Of a stretch of 64,000 nucleotides of DNA, positions 15,594 through 23,562 are shown piece by piece. This stretch comes from Mucilaginibacter sp. OK283 (GTDB lineage Bacteria > Bacteroidota > Bacteroidia > Sphingobacteriales > Sphingobacteriaceae). The stretch is taken from positions 434,001 through 498,000 of the forward strand of contig NZ_FODR01000004.1 in assembly GCF_900110415.1 (NCBI RefSeq), in the 5' to 3' direction. The notes beneath the pieces were generated by a model that worked only from the letters and a program-made list of their open reading frames with translations, was not told the DNA's origin and searched no databases. The position numbers and the translations under genes are program-made. Every line of letters starts with the position of its first letter. Positions within the stretch are counted from its first letter, which is position 1.

Positions 15594-17683
15594 TATTGCA
15601 CCAATGCCTCTCTTTGCGCTTTGCTTTTTCCTAAAAATTCTTCGGCCTGCGCTAAATATGCCGCTGCAAATTCAGCTGAGGGCTCGTTTTGATTGATCTG
15701 CAGTACCAGGTCACTAAACGATCCTTGCAAATCAAACTCGCCGGTTGCTACAAACTGCGCATCAAACTCTTTAATAATGCCTGCCTGTGTGCTGCTGTTG
15801 GTACCTTTATCTAACAATAAAGCTTTTGCCGAACTGATGAAAACATTGTATGAATGATAAATAGCGTCAGACCAGTCGCCCTGGGTAAACGAACCGTTTG
15901 CCCAGCCCATTTTTTCCTCCGATTCAAAAAGGAGGGTAGCAACCAAATCAATTACTACGCCGGCACACTCGCCCACGCCGATGGCAGATACATAGGTTTC
16001 CTGGTGGCCCCAGTCAACAAATTCATCATCGGTAAGGGTTGTTAAATCTGCAAGCGGTTTCAGTAGGCGGTAAAAATAATCTTTACCCTGGCGGTCGTAA
16101 TAGGCATGGAAAGTTTCACCCTCTGGCGAAAACTCTTTGTAATCGTCAAGGATTTTTCTTAAAACGTCGGTAGCACGTTTTGAAGGCACCTTAACTACTC
16201 TTTCGGCCGCACGGCCTACGCCATCGCCAACAGTGCCACCGCCCAGCATTACCTGTACCGAAGGCAATACCTTTGTACCAGCCTTAAGCGAACTGCCATG
16301 GAAGCCTATATGGGCCAACCCATGCTGACCGCAGGAGTTCATACATCCGCTTATTTTTATTTTGATGTCGCGGTTAAAAATGAACTCTTCGTATTCATTA
16401 AAAATCAAATCTTCCAACACACGCGCCATAGTCATGCTGTTGCTTATGCCCAGGTTGCATGTATCGGTACCGGGGCAGGTAGTAACGTCGGCCAGGGTAT
16501 CAAAACCGGGCGCGGCAAGCTCCAGTTTAGCTAAACCTTCATATAAAGCAGGCAATGCCTCCTTACGGACAAATTTTAACAGTAAACCCTGGTTTTGTGT
16601 AATACGGATTTCGTTGGCCACTAACGGCTCTAAAACCTTCACCAGGGCACGGGCAGTATCAGATGGGATATCGCCCACCGGTACTTTAATATATACACCG
16701 TAAAAGCCTTTTTGCTTTTGCTCAAAAACGTTGGTAACCAACCACTGTTCATAGCGGAATGGGTTGCTGATTTCTACCGCAGGGTATTCTGCTGTTGCCG
16801 GCAATGCGGGTAACGCAACGGTATCGCGATTAACAGGATAGCTTTTTACTTTAATGGCAGTTCTTTCAATTTTGGCTAAACGTAAAACTTCCTCTAATCC
16901 AATTTTCTGGATCAGGTATTTCATCCGGGCCTTATTACGGTTGTTACGTTCACCATAGCGGTCAAACACGCGAATGATGGCTTCGATATAAGGGATCAGC
17001 TGATCTTCCGGTAAAAACTCTTCAACAATGCTTGCCAATATAGGTTGTGCACCTAAGCCGCCACCTAAAAGTATTTTGAAGCCACGTTCGCCATTGGCAT
17101 TTACTTTGGGGATGGCGCCAATATCATGAATATATGAAAAAGCGGTATCCGCATCGCTTGATGAAAACGAGATTTTAAATTTACGGCCCATTTCCTGGCA
17201 AACAGGGTTACGCAAAAAGTACTCGAAAGTAGCATGTGCATAAGGCGATACATCAAAAGGCTCCAACGGATCGATGCCGGCGGTAGGAGAGGCGGTAACA
17301 TTCCGCACGGTATTACCACAGGCTTCACGCAGGGTGATATCATCCTGCTCCAGTTTGGCCCAAAGTTCGGGCGTACGATCCAGGCTTACATAATGAATCT
17401 GGATATCCTGGCGGGTGGTAAGGTGTAAGTTACGGCTTCCGTACTCGTCAGATATATCGGCAATTTTAAGTAGTTGCTTAAAAGTTACCTTACCAAATGG
17501 CAGCTTAATGCGCACCATTTGTACACCTGGCTGGCGCTGGCCATACACACCACGGGCCAAACGAAGGCTCCTGAATTTTTCGTCGTGTATTTTACCTTCA
17601 CGAAAAGCTCTGATCTTTTTTTCCAGGTCGATAATATCCTGCTCTACTATTGGGTTCTCCAGTTCTGTTCTGAAGCTTTGCAT
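15593..17683 (-). CDS. Siroheme [4Fe-4S] sulfite (nitrite/sulfite) reductase with C-terminal helical extension
   Basis: 696 residues; the core (about 1-500) has two ferredoxin-like half domains (RQPGVQMVRIKLPFGKVTFKQ...) and the cluster/siroheme cysteines C403 and C409 (TCPGTDTC) and C447 and C451 (SGCMNSCGQHG). It catalyses the six-electron reduction of sulfite to sulfide; the sulfur context favours sulfite over nitrite. Residues about 510-696 are an additional, mostly helical region (GVGECAGVVIDLVATLLFE, SDAIYHSYNVFISSAKALLLDKG) that resembles a HEPN-like four-helix bundle; that assignment is from memory of the fold and is unverified. First gene of the operon, with a 150-base leader. Confidence 0.9.
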   Translation of the reverse strand: MQSFRTELENPIVEQDIIDLEKKIRAFREGKIHDEKFRSLRLARGVYGQRQPGVQMVRIKLPFGKVTFKQLLKIADISDEYGSRNLHLTTRQDIQIHYVSLDRTPELWAKLEQDDITLREACGNTVRNVTASPTAGIDPLEPFDVSPYAHATFEYFLRNPVCQEMGRKFKISFSSSDADTAFSYIHDIGAIPKVNANGERGFKILLGGGLGAQPILASIVEEFLPEDQLIPYIEAIIRVFDRYGERNNRNKARMKYLIQKIGLEEVLRLAKIERTAIKVKSYPVNRDTVALPALPATAEYPAVEISNPFRYEQWLVTNVFEQKQKGFYGVYIKVPVGDIPSDTARALVKVLEPLVANEIRITQNQGLLLKFVRKEALPALYEGLAKLELAAPGFDTLADVTTCPGTDTCNLGISNSMTMARVLEDLIFNEYEEFIFNRDIKIKISGCMNSCGQHGLAHIGFHGSSLKAGTKVLPSVQVMLGGGTVGDGVGRAAERVVKVPSKRATDVLRKILDDYKEFSPEGETFHAYYDRQGKDYFYRLLKPLADLTTLTDDEFVDWGHQETYVSAIGVGECAGVVIDLVATLLFESEEKMGWANGSFTQGDWSDAIYHSYNVFISSAKALLLDKGTNSSTQAGIIKEFDAQFVATGEFDLQGSFSDLVLQINQNEPSAEFAAAYLAQAEEFLGKSKAQREALVQ

Positions 17684-17706
17684 AAGCTATTTTTTTAATC
17701 AATTAT

Positions 17707-17738
17707 AAAAAAGCCCCTTTGGCTTTGGCTAAAGAGGC
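17707..17738 (-). terminator. Intrinsic terminator hairpin in the leader of the sulfur operon (attenuator)
   Basis: Read on the minus strand, GCCTCTTT (17738-17731) pairs with AAAGGGGC (17720-17713; eight pairs, one G-U) around a 10-base loop. TTTTTT follows (17712-17707). It ends 23 bases before the sulfite reductase start codon and lies after a promoter and a small Cys-rich ORF. It could alternatively end the Rrf2 transcript, whose stop is 180 bases upstream; both roles are possible. Confidence 0.7.
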
Positions 17739-17756
17739 GTATGTGGATAATACAAA

Positions 17757-17828
17757 TTATAGCCGTGTCCTGTCGCCGGTTAAACAGCAGTACATGTGGA
17801 TATAAGTGTGTGTATTAATAGGGCTCAT
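17757..17828 (-). CDS. Putative Cys-codon leader peptide of the sulfur operon (23 aa)
   Basis: An ORF of 23 codons from ATG 17826-17828 to TAA 17757-17759. An internal ATG at 17793-17795 gives a 12-residue version, MYCCLTGDRTRL. The tandem Cys codons TGC TGT lie at 17784-17789. The stop codon is 18 bases before the terminator hairpin. GGCTA within the last sense codons (17764-17760) is complementary to TAGCC in the terminator (17731-17727), so an alternative antiterminator pairing exists. Inference: when charged tRNA-Cys is scarce the ribosome stalls at CysCys, the terminator is prevented and sulfate assimilation is expressed. The peptide family is not known to me. Confidence 0.55.
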   Translation of the reverse strand: MSPINTHTYIHMYCCLTGDRTRL

Positions 17829-17842
17829 TATGTTTTATATCA

Positions 17843-17850
17843 CAAATATA
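17843..17850 (-). promoter_or_regulatory. -7 promoter element of the sulfur operon
   Basis: TATATTTG on the minus strand matches TAnnTTTG exactly. Transcription would begin near 17836, a few bases before the leader ORF, giving a leader of about 150 bases. ATACTAT at 17860-17854, just upstream, resembles half of the motif seen before the Rrf2 gene. No TTTG -33 box is evident, which suggests dependence on an activator or relief of repression. Confidence 0.55.
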
Positions 17851-17916
17851 TACATAGTATAGGGAAATGGTAGAATTTAATTGAAAAAACTGTTATTTGA
17901 CAGTTTTATGATGACA

Positions 17917-18351
17917 TTACACGTTGATGAGCGTCTGCTCGCGGGTTATAATGTCAGCTATGCTGGTCTCGCTCAGTATTTTAAGTGTAGCATCCCGCAC
18001 ATCAACAAACACATCGCGGATGCCGCAGGTAGTTTCCTGGTGGCACTCATCGCATTTGTGGTAAAAATTCAGGCTGGCACAAGGTACCATGGCTATGGGG
18101 CCATCGGTAATGCGCATGATACTTACCAGGAAAATCTCTTTCGGATCGCGGTTTAAGCTGTAACCGCCGCCTGCTCCTTTTTTACTATACAGGAAACCAG
18201 CATTGCGCAGATCGAGCAGGATTTGTTCCAGGAATTTTTTGGGAATTCGTTCTGCCTCGGCGATTCTCGAAATTTGCATAGGCGGCTGATCCATGTTTTT
18301 GCCCAGGATCACCAATGCCTTAATAGCGTACTTTGTTTTTTTGGAAAGCAT
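17917..18351 (-). CDS. Rrf2 family transcriptional regulator
   Basis: 144 residues: winged helix (MLSKKTKYAIKALVILGK, PMQISRIAEAERIPKKFLEQILLDLRNAGFLYSKKGAGGGY) followed by a C-terminal segment with four Cys (C91, C100, C103, C109), like the cluster-binding region of IscR/NsrR-type members. It lies directly upstream of, and in the same direction as, the sulfate-assimilation operon. This suggests that it controls cysteine or Fe-S supply, as CymR does in Firmicutes; the target is inferred. Whether the Cys hold an Fe-S cluster is unknown. Confidence 0.9.
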   Translation of the reverse strand: MLSKKTKYAIKALVILGKNMDQPPMQISRIAEAERIPKKFLEQILLDLRNAGFLYSKKGAGGGYSLNRDPKEIFLVSIMRITDGPIAMVPCASLNFYHKCDECHQETTCGIRDVFVDVRDATLKILSETSIADIITREQTLINV

Positions 18352-18407
18352 TTTAAAAAATAAAAACTCAAAAAGTTAAACAATATTAAATAAAATAATC
18401 CACTAAA

Positions 18408-18430
18408 ACTATAGAGTACAACGATACTAT
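18408..18430. promoter_or_regulatory. Candidate Rrf2 operator
   Basis: ACTATAGAGTA-CAACG-ATACTAT is an imperfect inverted repeat (ATAGTA / TACTcTAT on the minus strand) about 60 bases before the Rrf2 start. ATACTAT recurs at the sulfur-operon promoter. Weak evidence: two related half sites only. Confidence 0.3.
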
Positions 18431-18605
18431 CTTATTTACCTTTTTTGTTATAATAAAATTACAGTTTGCCGAAAAATATGTAAAATCAATGGATGTTAAG
18501 ACGGAAAAAGAGGGCGATATGATGGGCGTATTTCTTTTTATCGAAAAAAAGCGCTGTTAATTGAATATACAATTGCAGTTAAGCCCGATATTTTTTGATA
18601 TATCT

Positions 18606-18884
18606 TTATTTTTTATCCGAATGCCCAAGGTTTTTTTCGGGATTAACCCTGTCGCGCACCAATTGCTTCAATTCCTTGATTTCAGGAAAACGCCCCTCTT
18701 TTTTCCTGTCAAAAATCACATCGCCATCGATAAAAACAGTATACCTCCCGCTTATTTCGCTTGGATGTAGGGTTACCCCATAAATGTCATCAGTAAAAGT
18801 GGTAAGCAGTTCCTGGGCCATATAAGCTGCCCGCATCATCCAGCCGCATTTGGGGCAATATTCAATAGTGACGGTTGGTTTCAT
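18606..18884 (-). CDS. SelT/SelW/SelH-like (Rdx family) protein
   Basis: 92 residues with the thioredoxin-like start VTIEYCPKCGWMMRAAYMAQELL; the CxxC (C9, C12) replaces the Cys-Sec pair of selenoprotein W. Then the family pattern YGVTLHPSEISGRYTVFIDGDVIFDRK-x-EGRFPEIKELKQLVRD. Probably a small redox protein; its partners are unknown. Its start overlaps the end of the MOSC gene by 4 bases (ATGA), so the two are cotranscribed and may share a thiol or molybdenum-related job. Confidence 0.88.
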   Translation of the reverse strand: MKPTVTIEYCPKCGWMMRAAYMAQELLTTFTDDIYGVTLHPSEISGRYTVFIDGDVIFDRKKEGRFPEIKELKQLVRDRVNPEKNLGHSDKK

Positions 18885-19723
18885 GATACTGATTTCTTTT
18901 TCTCAATTATAAATCTGTCGTCGGTGTGTGTGCTTAATACACTAATGGTATCACCGACAGTAACAAATCCTTCGCCCTGGTGTACCAGGTTTTGTCCAAA
19001 AAGGATCTTGTTATTTTTTAAGCGATAAGTAGCCAGTGTTTTCAACGGTTCTTTAGCTTTTACGCCCGTTTGCTGATCGATAGTGGTCATTACACAGCGG
19101 GCGCAGAGTTTAGCTCCGTAAAAATTGATGCCCGAGATGTTTATATGGTCCATCAGGTCTTCGCTAAAGGCATCGCCGCCGGTAAAAACAATGTTGGGCC
19201 TAAACCTATCCATCGGTAAGGCAGCCGGCAGGCGTTTATTTAAATCATCCAGCGAAGCCTGGCCGATGAGTAAAAATGGATAAGCATCGGCAAAAGAAGT
19301 GATCATGCCCGGTTGGGCATAGCGTTGGTCAACTTCACGCTCACTGTCATCGGGCATGTAAATCAGCCGGCAAGGAATGCCCAATATGGTGGTAAACCAT
19401 TCGTCAAACTCATCGCCTACATAAACGCCTATACACGTATCATCCCAAATAACCACATCATGTTTACTAAGGGTATCGTATGCAAACGGAATCTTTATAG
19501 ATCCGTTTGCATGATAAGAAACCAGTAAGCCATCGCTTTGTATGTTTACTTTGATCAGCGCCATCTGGGGGTGTTCCCTTTGGGTGAGAAACCTGTTTTG
19601 GCCATCAACCAGCATCCATCGCCTATCGTGTTTAAAACCGCGCGAGGTAACTTCGGCCGAAGTTACCGGAATACCGCCAAGAGATTTTATAGGATATATG
19701 TAAAGCTGGCTGATTTGAAGCAT
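18881..19723 (-). CDS. MOSC domain protein (MOSC_N + MOSC)
   Basis: I start it at the ATG at 19723 (MLQISQLYIYPIKSLGGI), the normal first motif of the family; the frame stays open 20 codons further up without a recognisable match. MOSC_N covers about residues 3-120 (HDRRWMLVDGQNRFLTQREHPQMALI) and the MOSC beta barrel the rest, with the conserved Cys in LCARCVMTTIDQQTG. Relatives (mARC, YcbX) reduce N-hydroxylated compounds using a Mo cofactor bound through this Cys. About 280 residues, typical. Confidence 0.9.
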   Translation of the reverse strand: MLQISQLYIYPIKSLGGIPVTSAEVTSRGFKHDRRWMLVDGQNRFLTQREHPQMALIKVNIQSDGLLVSYHANGSIKIPFAYDTLSKHDVVIWDDTCIGVYVGDEFDEWFTTILGIPCRLIYMPDDSEREVDQRYAQPGMITSFADAYPFLLIGQASLDDLNKRLPAALPMDRFRPNIVFTGGDAFSEDLMDHINISGINFYGAKLCARCVMTTIDQQTGVKAKEPLKTLATYRLKNNKILFGQNLVHQGEGFVTVGDTISVLSTHTDDRFIIEKKKSVS

Positions 19724-19916
19724 ACGCGATATGTGATGGCCCGGTAAAAATAGAAAAATTTGACCTGAATGCGAAGCCGGCATGAAAGCTAAGGCGCTTC
19801 ATCCAGGTTCGGATAAAAAATATTTCAATCGATTGCTTTAGTTAATATTAATTGATAATATTGTTTTATCCAATTGAGAAACCAATACTAAATATACTCA
19901 TAACCAATTCGAGATT

Positions 19917-21626
19917 ATGCCATTAAACAATGTAAGCGGCAGCGCCAAAGCCGGAAATACTTATGACGCTATTGTTGTAGGATCGGGCATCAGCGGCGGC
20001 TGGGCGGCTAAAGAACTAACAGGCAGGGGCTTAAAAACCATTATGCTTGAACGCGGCAGGAACTTTGAGCACATTAAAGATTATAAAACAGCAACCAAAG
20101 ATCCCTGGGACTTTGAGCACCGCGGTTCGGTAACGCAGGAGCAGCGAAAAGCCCGCCCGGTAATTTCACGTAACTGGGGCGCCCAGGAACCTATTATGGA
20201 TTACTGGGTGAATGAGCAGGAAGCACCTTATCACGAGGTTAAGCCGTTTAACTGGTGGCGATCATATCAACTGGGCGGCCGCTCTATTTTATGGGGCCGT
20301 CAAAGCTACCGCTGGAGCGATTATGATTTTGAAGCCAATGCAAAAGATGGCTGGGCAATTGACTGGCCCATCCGTTATAAAGACCTTGCCCCATGGTATG
20401 ATCATGTTGAGAAGTTTGCTGGTATAAGTGGATCGTTGGAAGGATTGCCTCACTTACCTGACGGACATTTTTTGCCACCGATGGATATGAACTGGGTGGA
20501 AAGAGATGTAGCTGCCCGAATTAAAAAGAATTATAACGATACAAGGCATATGATCATAGGTCGTGTTGCCAACCTTACGGCCGCTATACCTGGCCGTACG
20601 CAATGCCAGTTCAGGAACAGGTGTTGGGAGGGCTGCCCTTTCGGGGGATATTTTAGTACACAGTCATCTACCTTGCCGGCCGCTTTGGCTACCGGTAACT
20701 TAACCGTAAGGCCATACAGTATAGTTACCAGGATATTATATGATAAGGATACTCAAAAAGCAAAAGGAGTAGAGGTGCTGGATGCCGAAACCAACAAAAC
20801 TTATGAATATTATGCCAAGGTTGTATTTGTTAATGCTTCTGCCTTAAACAGTGCGTGGGTATTGATGAATTCGGCTACTGACATCTGGCCTGATGGGTTG
20901 GGCAGCAGTAGTGGCGAATTGGGCCATAATATTATGGATCATCATTATAATTTGGGTGCATCGGGCACTGTTGAAGGATTTGAAGATAAATATTACTATG
21001 GCCGCAGGGCCAATGGCATTTACGTAGTGCGTTTTGCCAATTTATTTGGCGATAAACGCGATTACCTGCGTGGCTTTGGTTACCAGGGCGCCGCCAGCCG
21101 CACCGGCTGGAGCCGTGAAATTGCCGAAATGAATATTGGCGCGCAATACAAAGATGCCATAACCGAACCTGGCGACTGGCAAATAGGTATAGGCGGATTT
21201 GGCGAACTGCTGCCTTATCACGATAACAAAATTACGCTTGATAAAACCCGTAAAGACAAATGGGGGCTGCCCATATTATCTATGGATGCGGTTATCAGGG
21301 AAAATGAAATGAAGATGCGCGTAGATATTGTTAAAGAAGCTAAAGCAATGCTGGAAAGCGCCGGTGTTAAAGACGTAAAAACGCATGACCGGGGCCATAA
21401 TATAGGCGATGGAATCCACGAAATGGGGACTGCGCGTATGGGCCGAGATCCTAAAACATCGGTGTTAAATGAACATAACCAGGTTTGGGATGCTAAAAAC
21501 GTTTTTGTTACCGATGGCGCGGCTATGACATCGTCGGCATGCCAAAATCCATCCTTAACTTATATGGCATTAACCGCCCGTGCCGCGAATTTTGCTGCGG
21601 ATGAGTTGAAGAAAGGAAATATTTAA
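19917..21626 (+). CDS. GMC family oxidoreductase (FAD-dependent)
   Basis: 569 residues. FAD dinucleotide motif DAIVVGSGISGGWAAKELTGRG at about residue 19, and NWWRSYQLGGRSILWGRQSYRW downstream. The C-terminal GMC_oxred_C segment HEMGTARMGRDPKTSVLNEH...NVFVTDGAAMTSSACQNPSLTYMALT carries the catalytic His region. Bacteroidota versions usually oxidise sugars or alcohols, often paired with a gluconate-2-dehydrogenase subunit 3-like gene; no such partner is adjacent here. No signal peptide at the chosen start. Monocistronic between a divergent MOSC gene and the GAF gene. Confidence 0.93.
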   Translation: MPLNNVSGSAKAGNTYDAIVVGSGISGGWAAKELTGRGLKTIMLERGRNFEHIKDYKTATKDPWDFEHRGSVTQEQRKARPVISRNWGAQEPIMDYWVNEQEAPYHEVKPFNWWRSYQLGGRSILWGRQSYRWSDYDFEANAKDGWAIDWPIRYKDLAPWYDHVEKFAGISGSLEGLPHLPDGHFLPPMDMNWVERDVAARIKKNYNDTRHMIIGRVANLTAAIPGRTQCQFRNRCWEGCPFGGYFSTQSSTLPAALATGNLTVRPYSIVTRILYDKDTQKAKGVEVLDAETNKTYEYYAKVVFVNASALNSAWVLMNSATDIWPDGLGSSSGELGHNIMDHHYNLGASGTVEGFEDKYYYGRRANGIYVVRFANLFGDKRDYLRGFGYQGAASRTGWSREIAEMNIGAQYKDAITEPGDWQIGIGGFGELLPYHDNKITLDKTRKDKWGLPILSMDAVIRENEMKMRVDIVKEAKAMLESAGVKDVKTHDRGHNIGDGIHEMGTARMGRDPKTSVLNEHNQVWDAKNVFVTDGAAMTSSACQNPSLTYMALTARAANFAADELKKGNI

Positions 21627-21801
21627 ATTGAGTTGAAAATTTGAGGATTGGAAAGGCAATTTGAAGATTTGAGGATTTGAAAATTTGAAGATGGATTGTT
21701 TGGTAGGATTTGTATTGTCGGTCTTTTTTGTATTGTAAATAATATGCAAAAATTGACTTTCGCGCTAAAATACTTGCTGCCAAATTATCCATCTTTGCGT
21801 T

Positions 21802-22278
21802 ATGGCAGAGGATTTAAACATAACCACATCAACCGATAAAACCGAACAATATACCACATTGCTACCCCAGATAGCAGCTTTGCTTGATGGCGAAACCGAT
21901 TTAGTGGCTAACCTGGCCAATATCAGCGCAGCTTTAAAAGAACAGTTTAAGTGGTTTTGGGTTGGTTTTTATTTGGTAAAAAACGACGAACTTGTTTTAG
22001 GCCCGTTTCAGGGCCCGGTGGCCTGTACCCGTATTAAATTGGGCAAAGGCGTTTGCGGCGCGGCATGGGAGCAGGCCAAAACATTGATAGTGCCGGATGT
22101 TGAAGAATTTCCCGGGCATATTGCATGTAGCTCGCTTTCCCGGTCGGAGATTGTGGTGCCGGTTTTTAATAACGATTTAGCAGTAGGGGTGCTGGATGTT
22201 GACAGCGAATTGCTGGATCAGTTTGATGAAACCGATGCTTTGTTCCTGGAGCAAATAGTAAAGCTGATTAAATTTTAA
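21802..22278 (+). CDS. Free methionine-R-sulfoxide reductase (GAF domain)
   Basis: 158 residues, a single GAF domain of the fRMsr (YebR/MsrC) type: FKWFWVGFYLV, LGPFQGPVACTRIKLGKGVCGAAWEQAKTLIVPDVEEFPGHIACSS, SEIVVPVF, GVLDVDSE. The three Cys typical of the family (ACTRI, GVCG, IACSS) are present; they reduce free Met-(R)-SO through disulfide relay. First gene of a short operon with the hydrolase and glycosylase downstream (1-base and 4-base overlaps). CATCTTTG just before the start is one base from a -7 element, consistent with a very short leader. Confidence 0.92.
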   Translation: MAEDLNITTSTDKTEQYTTLLPQIAALLDGETDLVANLANISAALKEQFKWFWVGFYLVKNDELVLGPFQGPVACTRIKLGKGVCGAAWEQAKTLIVPDVEEFPGHIACSSLSRSEIVVPVFNNDLAVGVLDVDSELLDQFDETDALFLEQIVKLIKF

Positions 22279-22928
22279 TGAGCCGGATTTATATCATTCC
22301 GGGCCTTGGTGCCGACACCCGGATTTATAAGAATATCGACTTGCACGACCATGAAGTTATCCCGATAAACTGGATAGAGCCCGGCAAAGCTGATACTTTA
22401 GCTTCGTACGCCCAAAAGCTTATGTATCAATATAATATAAAACCTGATTCAATAGTGATTGGCAATTCGTTGGGAGGAATGCTCGCGGTAGAAATTGCCA
22501 AAATCGTGCCTATGAAAAAGGTGATCCTGATATCCAGTATCAAAACCAGTGATGAGGCGCCGGGCTATTTTAGCTTTTTCAGAAATGTGCCGATTCAAAA
22601 ACTCATTTCGGGTAAACTGATGACCTCGATGGGTCCCATGATCAGGCCGGTGTTCGGGGGGATGGCTAAAGGTGATGCAAGGGTGTTCATGGAGATGTTG
22701 AAAGGTACTTCACCGGTGTTTATCGAGTGGGCAATGAGTGCTATTTTAGCATGGAAAAATGATATTATCCCACCGAATACCTACCACATTACCGGCGATA
22801 AAGATTTGGTTTTTGATTACAAAAAAATAAAGAATGCTACCATTGTAAAAGGCGGTACGCACATTATGATTTTTGATAAAGCAGCAGAAATAAACAAATT
22901 ATTAAAACCAATCCTTTATCAACAATGA
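22278..22928 (+). CDS. Alpha/beta hydrolase
   Basis: 216 residues starting in a TAATG overlap with the fRMsr gene. Nucleophile elbow GNSLGG (about residue 65), acidic residue in THITGDKDLVFDYKK and His in GGTHIMIF complete a plausible Ser-Asp-His triad. The oxyanion region is IYIIPGLGADTRIY. Small esterase-like protein without signal peptide; substrate unknown. Translationally coupled to both neighbours. Confidence 0.85.
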   Translation: MSRIYIIPGLGADTRIYKNIDLHDHEVIPINWIEPGKADTLASYAQKLMYQYNIKPDSIVIGNSLGGMLAVEIAKIVPMKKVILISSIKTSDEAPGYFSFFRNVPIQKLISGKLMTSMGPMIRPVFGGMAKGDARVFMEMLKGTSPVFIEWAMSAILAWKNDIIPPNTYHITGDKDLVFDYKKIKNATIVKGGTHIMIFDKAAEINKLLKPILYQQ

Positions 22929-23527
22929 AACTAAATGAGGATTATTACCTCGGGAATGACGTAGTTGCCATCAGTAAAAACCTACTTGGTAAGTACTTAT
23001 TTACCTGTATTGATGGTGTAACCACCGGAGGTTATATTGTTGAAACAGAAGCTTATAACGGAGTTATTGATAGGGCTTCTCATTCCTACGGCAATCGGAT
23101 AACCCCGCGTACCAGAACCATGTTTATGCAGGGCGGTATAGCATACGTTTATCTGTGCTATGGCATTCACGAGATGTTTAACATAGTTACTTCTGTTGAG
23201 GGCACACCCCATGCTACCCTTATTCGTGCAATAAACCCTACCGAGGGCATTGAGGCCATGCAGGTTAGGCGCAATATGCCCATGCTTAAGCCCACTATCA
23301 CTGCGGGGCCAGGCTCGGTAGCTAAGGCATTAGGTATCTCCCGAAATATCAATGCGATAAGCCTCCAAAGCGATACGCTTTGGATAGAGGACCGTGGACT
23401 CAATTTTCCAGATGAGCAAATTACAATTGGCCCGCGTATTGGCGTAAGTTATGCCGGCGAGGATGCTTTTTTACCTTATCGTTTTTATGTAAAAGGCAAT
23501 AAATACGTGAGTAAACCCAATAAATAA
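22925..23527 (+). CDS. DNA-3-methyladenine glycosylase (AAG/MPG family)
   Basis: 200 residues, usual for bacterial AAG. Excises alkylated purines and hypoxanthine from DNA. Family motifs: VAISKNLLGKYL, GYIVETEAYNGVIDRASHSYGNRITPRTRTMFMQGG with the catalytic Glu and base-flipping region, IAYVYLCYGIHEMFNIVT, and LWIEDRG near the C-terminus. Overlaps the hydrolase stop by 4 bases. Confidence 0.95.
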   Translation: MKLNEDYYLGNDVVAISKNLLGKYLFTCIDGVTTGGYIVETEAYNGVIDRASHSYGNRITPRTRTMFMQGGIAYVYLCYGIHEMFNIVTSVEGTPHATLIRAINPTEGIEAMQVRRNMPMLKPTITAGPGSVAKALGISRNINAISLQSDTLWIEDRGLNFPDEQITIGPRIGVSYAGEDAFLPYRFYVKGNKYVSKPNK

Positions 23528-23562
23528 CCCGGTTTAAAATGCCTTTTTTGTAATATTGGGCG

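Noticed and set aside
17684..17842. SAM or other known riboswitch before the sulfur operon
   Set aside because: I could not match the leader to a known aptamer; the Cys-codon ORF explains the layout better.
17881..18156. 91-codon plus-strand ORF over the Rrf2 gene
   Set aside because: Antisense to a clear Rrf2 protein, no conserved pattern.
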